Part shown: one piece after another, positions 1-6,514 of the stretch
Layout: every line of letters begins with the position of its first letter
Position numbering within the stretch: position 1 is the first letter of the stretch
Assembly: GCA_937891245.1 (NCBI GenBank)
Contig: CALAGB010000379.1
Span: 1-9,682, forward strand
Length of the DNA stretch: 9,682 nucleotides
Direction: 5' to 3'
Source of the DNA: an uncultured Thermomicrobiales bacterium
GTDB lineage: Bacteria > Chloroflexota > Chloroflexia > Thermomicrobiales > Thermomicrobiaceae
Translations under genes and position numbers: made by a program
The notes under the pieces: generated by a model
Seen by the model: the letters and a program-made list of their open reading frames with translations, nothing else
The model's database searches: none
Told to the model about the DNA's origin: nothing

Positions 1-1181
1 GTGCTTTGCCCGCCTTGCCCGTCGGAGGCGGAAGTATCGGCCGGCGGGGCCGTCACACCCGGGATCGTCAGTGTTTGTCCCACCACGATCACGTTCGGGT
101 TGGCCAGGCTATTCGCCATGGAGATCGACAGGGCCGAAACGCCATATTTATCCGCCAGCTTATTGAGTGTATCGCCATCTTGAACGGTAACCGTGAGGTC
201 GTTGGCGCTGGTCGTATCGCTGCTGCCGGTATCCGCGGACGACGAATCACTGGTCGATGCGTAGGATGCGGTGTCGCCGCTGTCGGCGCTCGCGCTGCTG
301 CCACCGCTCATGCCGCCACCGCCCGGGATGACGAGCGACTGCCCGACGACGATCAGGTTCGGGTTCGACAGGCCGTTGGCGATGACGATCGAGGCGGCAG
401 AAACGCCGTAATGAGCGGCCAGGTTGCCGACGGTATCGCCCTCAGCGACGGTAATGGTGACATCGCTGACGGTCCCGCCGTTGCCATCGGTCGGAATCGT
501 GACGTGTTGACCGGGCAAGATCAGATCAGGATTGGCGAAATCGTTGGCGGCGATAACGGAAAGAGTGGAGACGCCGTGCTGCTGCGCGATACTGTAGAGC
601 GTATCGCCTTCCTGCACCTCGTAATCGATCCCCTGTCCGCCGCCGCCGACACCGGTGGCCGCGACGGATGTGCTCGTCGTTGCCTTGACGGAGGTTGGTG
701 TGTTCGGGTTGGCATTCGGTGCCTTTGACTGGGCAACGGCGGCGCCAAGCGCCGGGCCGAAGAAGGCCGAGCCGGCGACGGCTGCGACGGTCGCGGCGAC
801 CATGGCGGAACGCGTCAAATGCCCCGAGTGTGGCCCCTGTACCGGACCGGTGACGATTGGCCTCGGCTGCACGCCTTCCGGCCACCAGAATGAATACTCG
901 TCCGGCTCCTGCATCATCGGCGAAGCCGAGGGAGCGAGAGAGGCGGCGATTGTCATTGGTGTGAAGCGCGGCTGTGGGGCAGTCGGCAACGGTCGTACTG
1001 CTTGCCCGGAACGTGCCGCTTCAATTTCGATGTCTGTGGTGTTTGAGGTTTGTGGAGCTGCGACTTTGGGAGCGTCTGGCTCTGCTGATCTACGCCAACC
1101 AAATGTCGTCGATGCGGGCTGCGCAGGGTGCGCTGACTCGGACACCGGGCGTGACGCCCGCCCGTCTTCGCGGTTAGCCAT
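1..1181 (-). CDS. LysM-repeat membrane-anchored protein, C-terminus cut by window edge
   Basis: At least 393 residues are present and the frame is still open at the left edge. Residues 1-120 are rich in Pro, Ala and Ser, with no recognisable domain. Residues 125-151 form a hydrophobic Ala/Val/Gly segment after an Arg, probably a membrane anchor or late signal peptide. Three LysM repeats follow at about 186-230, 241-286 and 329-374, each with the typical (E/D)GDT near the start, an AN in the middle and a VxxGQxLxIP-like end. A Ser/Asp/Thr-rich linker (290-327) separates repeats 2 and 3. LysM domains bind N-acetylglucosamine-containing polymers, so the protein probably contacts peptidoglycan outside the membrane. 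A catalytic domain such as NlpC/P60 could lie beyond the edge but is not visible. The ATG at 1181 was chosen because GGGAAGGGAAG lies just upstream and a good promoter sits about 110 bases away. A TTG at 818 would give a short, classical signal peptide instead. Confidence 0.88.
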   Translation of the reverse strand, partial: MANREDGRASRPVSESAHPAQPASTTFGWRRSAEPDAPKVAAPQTSNTTDIEIEAARSGQAVRPLPTAPQPRFTPMTIAASLAPSASPMMQEPDEYSFWWPEGVQPRPIVTGPVQGPHSGHLTRSAMVAATVAAVAGSAFFGPALGAAVAQSKAPNANPNTPTSVKATTSTSVAATGVGGGGQGIDYEVQEGDTLYSIAQQHGVSTLSVIAANDFANPDLILPGQHVTIPTDGNGGTVSDVTITVAEGDTVGNLAAHYGVSAASIVIANGLSNPNLIVVGQSLVIPGGGGMSGGSSASADSGDTASYASTSDSSSADTGSSDTTSANDLTVTVQDGDTLNKLADKYGVSALSISMANSLANPNVIVVGQTLTIPGVTAPPADTSASDGQGGQS

Positions 1182-1290
1182 AAATCTTCCCTTCCCGTTC
1201 CCGTTTACGGCCTACGGCTTCGACGCGCAGGAATATGAGTCCCCGCTATTTCGCTGCGTGTCGATTGCCATAACCAGGTCCCAGGGCGAG

Positions 1291-1319
1291 AGCATAACAG
1301 TGCTATCGCGGGATGTCAA
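1291..1319 (-). promoter_or_regulatory. Sigma70-type promoter for the LysM gene
   Basis: On the minus strand there is a perfect -35 box TTGACA (1314-1319), a 17-base spacer and a -10 box TATGCT (1291-1296), which matches four of six consensus positions. Transcription would begin near 1284 and give a leader of about 100 bases before the ATG at 1181. The match and spacing are as good as can be expected by eye. No promoter of similar quality was found elsewhere in this gap. Confidence 0.6.
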
Positions 1320-1358
1320 TTTAATCATCTATGACAGACCGCGAATATGGCTCTGTTC

Positions 1359-1374
1359 GTGCGTATGTACGCAC
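1359..1374. promoter_or_regulatory. Palindrome upstream of the LysM promoter, possible operator
   Basis: The sequence GTGCGTATGTACGCAC has two perfect 7-base inverted arms around a TG centre. It lies 39 bases upstream of the -35 box of the LysM promoter. Its size and symmetry suit a dimeric transcription factor. It is not followed by a T-run, so a terminator is less likely. No specific regulator family can be named from the sequence. Confidence 0.35.
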
Positions 1375-1597
1375 CGAAATTCGTCCTGGGACCGCTTAGA
1401 ATTTCGCCGGCTCAACATCACAATCCGAGCCGCGAAAGAGTACATTGCAACGGCCCTTGGTCCCCAGAAAAGGCGCTGCCTCGCTATCAGAACGATCGTA
1501 CACCGCAACCGATTCGTATTACGCTACGAATGGTCCCAGATTACCCGAGACGATCGCACTGCGACGGCAGTATACCGAAGCCCGTCCAGTTTGGTCC

Positions 1598-1617
1598 CGT
1601 CAACCAGGTCGTTGACG
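1598..1617 (-). terminator. Short hairpin, possible weak terminator
   Basis: CGTCAAC (1598-1604) and GTTGACG (1611-1617) can form a perfect 7-base-pair stem with a 6-base loop. For leftward transcription it lies about 15 bases after the stop of the doubtful small frame at 1633 and downstream of the P450 operon. There is no T-run after it on either strand, so intrinsic termination would be weak. It also overlaps the last GGTCCC box by one base. Confidence 0.2.
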
Positions 1618-1632
1618 CATGCCGGGGGTCGA

Positions 1633-1848
1633 TTAAAGAAGAATTGAGTTAGAGGATTCACCGAATCGCTGCGCGCTCTGCCCCCCGAATTTCTGAGCAC
1701 CGATTGCGTAAGCGCTTCCCGCTAAGAGGCCGTGTCCTTCGATTTCGAGTCTCTTCCATGCGGCGGAACGGACGACAATGTGTCTGCGCGGCAAATTGGC
1801 GGTGCGATGAGTTGGCGGGCGCTCGGGATCGGCGATTTCGACGGACAC
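1633..1848 (-). CDS. Doubtful small hypothetical protein (71 aa)
   Basis: A GTG-started frame of 71 residues begins 34 bases after the P450 stop, on the same strand, and ends in TAA. The first half has a fairly high share of G or C at third positions; the second half does not. The translation is basic and Arg/Ser-rich, has no membrane segment and matches no family I recognise. The frame stays open upstream into the P450 end without another clear start, and no good Shine-Dalgarno site precedes the GTG. It could be the eroded end of an older gene, or noncoding DNA. Confidence 0.18.
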   Translation of the reverse strand: MSVEIADPERPPTHRTANLPRRHIVVRSAAWKRLEIEGHGLLAGSAYAIGAQKFGGQSAQRFGESSNSILL

Positions 1849-1882
1849 GGCGATCGCATTCGTCGCCGCGTTGATACCCCAC

Positions 1883-3100
1883 TCACGCCGCCCTGAACCG
1901 CACTGGCAGTCGCTTTAAGCCACGGAACGAAAAGCCTTCCTGCCACTCCGCTTCGCCGGAGACGAGTTCGAGGTCCGCGCAGCGCTGGACGACGGTCTGG
2001 ACGGCGATCTGCGCTTCGGCACGAGCGATGGCCGAGCCGAGGCAGAAGTGCGGGCCGTGGGCGAAGGTGAGATGCCGGTTCGGCTTGCGCGCGAGATCGA
2101 ATTCGTCAGGATTCGGGAACTGACGTTCGTCGCGATTGGCCGAGCCGAAGAGGAGGCTGATCCCCTGTCCCGGTTCGATCGTCTGGCCGCCGATCTCGAT
2201 GGCATCGCGCGCGACGCGGCTGGTCGCCTGCACCGGACTTTCGAAGCGCAGCACTTCTTCAACGGCGATAGCGATCAGGTCCGGATTGGTGCGGAGCTGT
2301 GCGAGCGCCTCCGGATGCCGCGCCAGCGTGAAGATCGCGTTGCCGATGAGATGCGCGGTCGAATTGTTGCCGCCGACGAGCAGGGCGATGATCATGATGA
2401 TGAGTTCATCGGTTGAGAGGCGATCGCCGGCTTCTTCCGCCTGAACGAGGTAGGTGATGAGGTCGTCGCGCGGAGCCGCGCGGCGTGGAGCGATGACCTC
2501 CTCCAGATACGCCTTCATTTCCAACATACTCGCCTGGCCCTGGCGCATGATCGGGATGCGCTCGCCGCTGGTGCCGGGGCGATCGTAGACGCGGACCTGA
2601 TCGCGGCTCCAGCGGGTGAAGCTCGCCTGATCCGCTTGCGGTACGCCGAGCATATCGGCGATCACCCAGCCGGGCAGCGGCACCGCCAGGTCCGCGATCA
2701 CGTCCATCTCGCCGTTGGCAATCACCTGGTCGACGAAGCGATCGCAGATCTCCTGAATACGTGGCCGCTTGGCTCGTACGCTTTGCGCGGAAAAGGCCTT
2801 CGTGACCAGGTTACGCAGGCGCGTGTGGATCGGTGGATCAGTCAGGAGCATGCGGCTGCCGAGTACATGGCGCAGCGGTTGGAGTTCGCTCTGAACCTCG
2901 GGTGGCAAGACCTGAAAGATCGACTCGGCGCGGGCCGAGGAGACCCGCTCGTCGGTGAGCAAGCCGATAACGTCCTCGTAGCAGCTGATCAGCCAGCTCT
3001 GGCCGTTCCAGACGACCGGCGCGTCACGGCGTAGCTCGGCGTAGATCGGGTACGGATTGGCCCGCACGACCGGGTCGCTGAAGTCGATCGTCGCGATCAT
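1883..3100 (-). CDS. Bacterial class I-type cytochrome P450 (405 aa)
   Basis: A soluble haem-thiolate monooxygenase of normal length for bacterial CYPs, with no membrane segment. The haem-binding loop is FAHGPHFCLG at 346-355, with Cys353 as the axial iron ligand. The K-helix ExxR is Glu282 to Arg285. HTRLRNLVTKAFS (92-104) is the typical C-helix region. The I-helix oxygen-activation motif is GGNNST (243-248) instead of the usual (A/G)Gx(D/E)TT, so the acid is Asn and the following Thr is Ser. The ATG at 3100 was chosen because GAGGAG lies 7 bases upstream and the product starts like other bacterial P450s; the frame is open further upstream but overlaps the preceding gene. It follows the DUF1028 gene by 16 bases and is probably cotranscribed with it. 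No ferredoxin or reductase gene is in the window, so electrons must come from elsewhere. The substrate cannot be read from the sequence. Confidence 0.95.
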   Translation of the reverse strand: MIATIDFSDPVVRANPYPIYAELRRDAPVVWNGQSWLISCYEDVIGLLTDERVSSARAESIFQVLPPEVQSELQPLRHVLGSRMLLTDPPIHTRLRNLVTKAFSAQSVRAKRPRIQEICDRFVDQVIANGEMDVIADLAVPLPGWVIADMLGVPQADQASFTRWSRDQVRVYDRPGTSGERIPIMRQGQASMLEMKAYLEEVIAPRRAAPRDDLITYLVQAEEAGDRLSTDELIIMIIALLVGGNNSTAHLIGNAIFTLARHPEALAQLRTNPDLIAIAVEEVLRFESPVQATSRVARDAIEIGGQTIEPGQGISLLFGSANRDERQFPNPDEFDLARKPNRHLTFAHGPHFCLGSAIARAEAQIAVQTVVQRCADLELVSGEAEWQEGFSFRGLKRLPVRFRAA

Positions 3101-3107
3101 GGCGCGT

Positions 3108-3113
3108 CTCCTC
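3108..3113 (-). promoter_or_regulatory. Ribosome binding site that fixes the P450 start
   Basis: GAGGAG on the minus strand lies 7 bases before the ATG at 3100, in the 16-base gap after the DUF1028 stop codon. It supports a 405-residue P450 and argues against a longer product starting near 3244. Confidence 0.7.
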
Positions 3114-3116
3114 GGT

Positions 3117-3794
3117 TTAGCGATGCTCGGCGAGCCAGTCATCGAGTGACGGTACGCGCGGGTCGACCTGTCGCATGTCGTAATAAGGGATGGCGGGCCG
3201 GTAGATGTCGAAGACGCGACGCAACTCGGCGACCGGTTCGTCATGGATATCGACGCGCAGATCGACCCGCGAGAAACTCTTGCGGTCGTAGACCTTCAAG
3301 GCCGCTGAACGCTGGCCGCCGTGCTGTCCTCCGGCATCACGTCCTGCCTCGATCGTCTTCATGAGACGCTCTTCGAGATCTTCATCGGGATTGGCGGCAA
3401 AGGCCGCCTCCATCGCTGCCAGCACGTCTTCACTCATCAAGTAGTTGCCGAGAATGACATAGTTCTCTCCGATCCGATGTCCGGAGTAGTCCTTGTTCAT
3501 GCTGCCGGTGCGGGCGGCGCCGTGGCCGTCGTCATCGAGCACGCCGAGTTGGCGATATTCAATGAAGGGGTCGGCGTCTCCCATCTGTGCGATGACGCCC
3601 GGCGCCTTGTAGCCGAGTTCAAGCAGGCGCAGCGCGGTCGGCCCAAGTCGCTCGTCAGCGATCGCCATGATCGCTACGGCGCCGAGCCGCTCCTTGATGA
3701 ACGGCACGCGCACCCCGACGGCAAAAGCCGCCGTCGCGCTCCCGATCCCGAGCATCCCGGTACGCTGGCATCGCCCAATGACGGTGAAGGTCAT
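3117..3794 (-). CDS. DUF1028 family protein (225 aa)
   Basis: The whole protein matches the DUF1028 pattern. This includes an early Gly/Ala-rich segment ending in AFAVGVRVPF (23-32), RQLGVLDDDGHGAARTG (81-97), a GNYL after a Gly/Asn stretch (116-119), and the AGRDAGGQHGGQRSAAL block (150-166). Family members are usually about 220-310 residues and are thought to have an Ntn-hydrolase-like fold; their biochemical role is not settled, and I do not assign one. No signal peptide or membrane segment is visible, so it is probably cytoplasmic. The start is supported by AAAGGA 8 bases upstream of the ATG. It is the first gene of the operon with the P450 and is transcribed away from the acyl-CoA dehydrogenase gene. 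Confidence 0.88.
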   Translation of the reverse strand: MTFTVIGRCQRTGMLGIGSATAAFAVGVRVPFIKERLGAVAIMAIADERLGPTALRLLELGYKAPGVIAQMGDADPFIEYRQLGVLDDDGHGAARTGSMNKDYSGHRIGENYVILGNYLMSEDVLAAMEAAFAANPDEDLEERLMKTIEAGRDAGGQHGGQRSAALKVYDRKSFSRVDLRVDIHDEPVAELRRVFDIYRPAIPYYDMRQVDPRVPSLDDWLAEHR

Positions 3795-3925
3795 CTTTCC
3801 CGTCCTTTACTTCGCGGTTCATGCATCCGTGGTGCAATCGTAGTGCAGCAGCGAGCGCCGCGCCATGCGCCAAGCCGTTGGACGTCCTACAATTCAAGGA
3901 CGGAACGGACTGCTTTTGTCGACGA

Positions 3926-3934
3926 TGCTAAAGT
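3926..3934 (+). promoter_or_regulatory. Weak extended -10 candidate in the divergent promoter region
   Basis: The 170 bases from 3795 to 3964 separate the divergent DUF1028 and acyl-CoA dehydrogenase genes and must hold promoters for both. On the plus strand, TGCTAAAGT (3926-3934) has the TGn of an extended -10 site followed by TAAAGT, but no good -35 box lies 16-18 bases upstream. A perfect 8-base palindrome GGACGTCC is at 3880-3887 and a second GGACG lies at 3898-3902; these could bind a regulator. On the minus strand I saw no promoter I would defend. Confidence 0.2.
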
Positions 3935-3964
3935 CGATTCCCCGAGACAGAAAGCGAGCGTGAC

Positions 3965-5236
3965 ATGTCGGACGAAATTCGTGAGATGACCCGTGAGTTC
4001 GTGGAAGGCGCGGCGTTTCAGAAGGCGGTGGCCGACGCGGAGCGTGAGCCGTACGCGGTACCGGTCGATTTTCTCCGGCGCTGCGTCGAGCTTGGCTGTC
4101 TGGGCATGGACGCACCGGAAGCATACGGCGGCAGCGACCTCAGTCCGAGCGAGCAAGCAACGATTATCGAAGAGCTTTCGCGCGGGCATGCCGGACTCGG
4201 GCTGGCGGTGCTGGTACAGAACTCGCTCTGCGGCTACCCGATCCTGACCTTCGGCACCGAGGAGCAGAAGCGGAAGTACCTGCCGCGCATGGCGAGCGGT
4301 GATCTGCTCGTCTCGTTCGGCCTCAGTGAGCCGAAAAATGGCTCCGATGCCAAGGGGATTCAGTTGACGGCGCGGCGCGACGATCAGCGCGGCGGCTGGC
4401 TGCTGAAAGGTGCCAAACGCTGGATCACAAACGCCGATCGCGCCGGCCTGATCGTCCTCGCCACACGCACCGGTACGCCCGAAAGTCGCGGTCGCGGCCT
4501 CACCGTATTCCTCGTTGAACTGAGCGACGATCTACCGGGGCTCTCGCGCCCGACCCCGTACAACAAGCTTGGCCAGGCCGGCTCGACGCTCTGCGAAGTG
4601 ATTTTTGATGATGTCTTCGTGCCCGACGATGCTATGCTGGGCGAGTTGAACCACGGCTGGGATGTCATCAACAGTACGCTGGAGCATTCGCGCGTCGCGA
4701 TCGCGGCGCAGGCGGTCGGTATTGCCTGGAGCGCGCTCGATGCCGCCGAGGAATACGCCGGGCAGCGGATGCAGTTCGGCAAGCTGTTGCGCGAACATCC
4801 ACCGGTCGCGAATCACCTGGCGATCATGCGTCGCCAGGTCGAACTCTCGCACTATCTGGTCATGCGCGCGGCGCGCCAGGAGGAAGCGGGAGATCCGCTC
4901 GCGTTCGTCTGGGCCTCACTCGCCAAGCTGATCGCCAGCGAAACGGCGCTCTGGGCGGCCGGTGACGCGATGCTGCTTCACGGCGGCATGGGCTACGTCA
5001 ACGACATGCCGATCTCGCGCATCTTCCGCGATTCGGCGGTGCTGCGAATCTACGAAGGCGCGGCTCACATTCAGGTCAAGATCGTTGAGCGCTATCTCGA
5101 TCGCGAGAAGGTGATGACGCTCTTCCCGCCCTCGGCCGCACTCATGCGCGATCCAGCCGACCTCACGCCACTCGACGATATCATGGCGGAGATCGAGAGC
5201 TGGCAGCCCCAGTCGCTCGCGACCGTTTCGTCGTAA
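3965..5236 (+). CDS. Acyl-CoA dehydrogenase family flavoprotein (423 aa)
   Basis: An FAD-dependent enzyme that introduces an alpha,beta double bond into an acyl-CoA and passes electrons to an electron-transfer flavoprotein. The N-terminal helical domain (about 1-112) has the expected EAYGGSDLS (52-60). The middle beta domain contains SFGLSEPKNGSDAKG (117-131) and KRWITNADRAG (151-161), which bind FAD and substrate. The C-terminal helical domain has HGGMGYVNDMPISRIFRD (339-356). RIYEGAAHIQ (361-370) carries Glu364, the catalytic base position of most family members. The N-terminus starts abruptly at IREM and lacks about 10-20 residues seen in many relatives; no in-frame ATG or GTG lies close upstream. 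A tail of about 35 residues after 385 goes beyond the usual core. The Shine-Dalgarno site is weak. The glycosyltransferase gene starts 9 bases after the stop, so the two are probably one operon. Chain-length preference cannot be told. Confidence 0.93.
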   Translation: MSDEIREMTREFVEGAAFQKAVADAEREPYAVPVDFLRRCVELGCLGMDAPEAYGGSDLSPSEQATIIEELSRGHAGLGLAVLVQNSLCGYPILTFGTEEQKRKYLPRMASGDLLVSFGLSEPKNGSDAKGIQLTARRDDQRGGWLLKGAKRWITNADRAGLIVLATRTGTPESRGRGLTVFLVELSDDLPGLSRPTPYNKLGQAGSTLCEVIFDDVFVPDDAMLGELNHGWDVINSTLEHSRVAIAAQAVGIAWSALDAAEEYAGQRMQFGKLLREHPPVANHLAIMRRQVELSHYLVMRAARQEEAGDPLAFVWASLAKLIASETALWAAGDAMLLHGGMGYVNDMPISRIFRDSAVLRIYEGAAHIQVKIVERYLDREKVMTLFPPSAALMRDPADLTPLDDIMAEIESWQPQSLATVSS

Positions 5237-5245
5237 GCGAGCGCG

Positions 5246-6421
5246 ATGATGGAATCAGTGGAGGAGATGCGCGCGGCGCATGCCGGCCGCTTGACGTCGC
5301 TGCGCGTGCACGGCCCGTTTCACGGGCCGAGCGGCTACGATCATCATGTCCGGGAGTTCACGCGCGAACTGGTGCGTCAGGGCGTCGCTGTGCAGCTCAT
5401 CGACCTGCCGTCCTGGAGCTCGGTAAAGCTGCCACCGCCGATGCGTGATTCCTGGTTCGACGAGCTGCAGCGTCCGCTCGATGCAGAGATGACGCTGCAT
5501 TTCTGCATGCCGCATCAGGTCGAGAACGACCGCCAAACGCTCAACGTCAACTACACGATGTTCGAGGCGACACGGGTGCCAGATGCATGGATCGAGCGCA
5601 ATCTGCGCCACGATCTGGTCGTGGTGCCGACCGAGTCTTCGCGCCAGGCGTGGCTCACCACCGGAATGCCGGAAGAGCGCCTTCGTGTTTCGCCGCTGGG
5701 CATCGATCCTGACATCTATGGCAAGCCGGCCGAGCCGCTCGTCTTTCGCACACAGGCCGGGCGGCCGGTGCTCGACTATACGACGCGCTTCCTGAACGTG
5801 TCAGAGCTTGGTCCACGCAAGAATATTGTGGGGTTACTCCACGCCTGGCTTGATGCGACCCGCGAAACCGATGACGCCATTTTGCTCCTTAAGCTCGGCC
5901 GCTACGCGCCGGGCTGGTTCGAACTCCTGCTGCTGCAGATGCGCCAGCTGGAGGATCGCGTCGGGCGCCGATTTGTCGATGCCGCACCGGTGGAAATGCT
6001 GCTGGACCTGCTACCGGATGCTGACATGCCGCGTCTGTTCGCGGCTGGTACGCACTACATCAGCTTGTCGCATGGAGAAGGCTGGGATCAGCCGATGGTC
6101 GAAGCGGCCGCCAGCGGTCTCCGCCTGATCGCCCCGGCTCACAGCGCCTATCTGGCATACCTGACCCGCGACACGGCGACACTACTGCCCAGCCGGGAGG
6201 TTCCGGCGCGTTTCGAGGGCGATCCCGAATTGCAGGCGCTCTTCGCGGGTGCCAACTGGTGGGAACCGGATCATGATGCCGCCGTCGCCGCGATTCGCGC
6301 GGCCATCGCGAATCCGACGACCGGACCACTCGGGGCGCGCGATCTCGTGTTACGAGAATTCACCTGGGAGCATGCCACCGCCGGGCTGATCGACGTCCTC
6401 ACTGCAGTGCTCGACAAGTAG
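5246..6421 (+). CDS. GT4-type glycosyltransferase (391 aa)
   Basis: A GT-B fold sugar transferase that uses an activated sugar donor. The N-terminal acceptor-side domain opens with HGPFHGPSGYDHHVREF (22-38), including the Gly-rich loop typical of GT4 enzymes. A linker follows the SPLGIDPDIY segment (149-158). The C-terminal donor domain has LNVSELGPRKN (183-193), and SHGEGWDQPMVEAAASG (275-291), which holds the EX7E pair Glu278 and Glu286 used to bind the donor nucleotide sugar. The protein has no membrane helix or signal peptide, so it works in the cytoplasm or at the inner face of the membrane. The start is uncertain: adjacent ATG codons at 5246 and 5249 and another ATG at 5267 are all possible, and the homologous part begins at about residue 18. 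It is the second gene after the acyl-CoA dehydrogenase. Donor and acceptor are unknown. Confidence 0.9.
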   Translation: MMESVEEMRAAHAGRLTSLRVHGPFHGPSGYDHHVREFTRELVRQGVAVQLIDLPSWSSVKLPPPMRDSWFDELQRPLDAEMTLHFCMPHQVENDRQTLNVNYTMFEATRVPDAWIERNLRHDLVVVPTESSRQAWLTTGMPEERLRVSPLGIDPDIYGKPAEPLVFRTQAGRPVLDYTTRFLNVSELGPRKNIVGLLHAWLDATRETDDAILLLKLGRYAPGWFELLLLQMRQLEDRVGRRFVDAAPVEMLLDLLPDADMPRLFAAGTHYISLSHGEGWDQPMVEAAASGLRLIAPAHSAYLAYLTRDTATLLPSREVPARFEGDPELQALFAGANWWEPDHDAAVAAIRAAIANPTTGPLGARDLVLREFTWEHATAGLIDVLTAVLDK

Positions 6422-6447
6422 TTATTTCCAACGAATTGCACGCTACG

Positions 6448-6486
6448 GAGCGCCAAGGGTGAACTTCGCGTCTATCCTCGGCGCTC
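6448..6486. terminator. Inverted repeat between convergent genes, possible bidirectional terminator
   Basis: GAGCGCCAAGG (6448-6458) and CCTCGGCGCTC (6476-6486) pair over 11 positions with one A-C mismatch, around a 17-base spacer. It lies in the 93-base gap between the convergent glycosyltransferase genes that end at 6421 and 6515. The stem is GC-rich, but there is no clear T-run on either side, so it may be a weak or Rho-assisted terminator, or a transcript-end stabiliser. Confidence 0.4.
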
Positions 6487-6514
6487 TGTGGCGGTGCTTA
6501 TACGTATTGAGCGG

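Larger units (their letters stand above)
1277..1598. repeat. Five GGTCCC boxes in the intergenic region
   Basis: The hexamer GGTCCC occurs at 1277-1282, 1459-1464, 1532-1537 and 1593-1598, and in the opposite orientation at 1388-1393. Three copies extend to GGTCCCAG. Copies 1 and 2 extend to a perfect 9-base inverted repeat (GGTCCCAGG at 1277-1285, CCTGGGACC at 1385-1393) that flanks the LysM promoter. The first copy covers the predicted transcription start. They may be regulator binding sites or simply a chance cluster. Confidence 0.3.
1182..1882. other. Long intergenic region with no convincing gene
   Basis: Between the P450 stop and the LysM start there are 701 bases without a recognisable protein. 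Base composition looks less GC-rich than in the flanking genes, especially from 1182 to 1640. Reading frames on either strand here give low-complexity or unfamiliar translations without the strong third-position GC preference of the neighbours. The stretch holds the LysM promoter, a palindrome, the GGTCCC boxes, a short hairpin and a doubtful small frame (1633-1848). No tRNA, CRISPR array or insertion-sequence end was seen. Confidence 0.6.

Noticed and set aside
186..730. LysM repeats considered as tandem DNA repeats or CRISPR-like array
   Set aside because: The similarity is at protein level only; DNA units differ in sequence and spacing, as expected for diverged domains.
1182..1640. Possible riboswitch, T-box or tRNA in the gap
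   Set aside because: No cloverleaf, T-box core or other conserved riboswitch element could be recognised; only short palindromes were seen.
655..1647. Plus-strand frame of 330 aa across the LysM start and gap
   Set aside because: Half of it is antisense to the LysM gene and the rest crosses the promoter region; no domain is visible.
1722..1946. Alternative small minus-strand frames around the P450 end
   Set aside because: They overlap the P450 C-terminus in another frame and are Arg/Ser-rich without family resemblance.
3101..3244. N-terminal extension of the P450 by 48 aa
   Set aside because: It overlaps the end of the DUF1028 gene, and a strong ribosome site marks the ATG at 3100.
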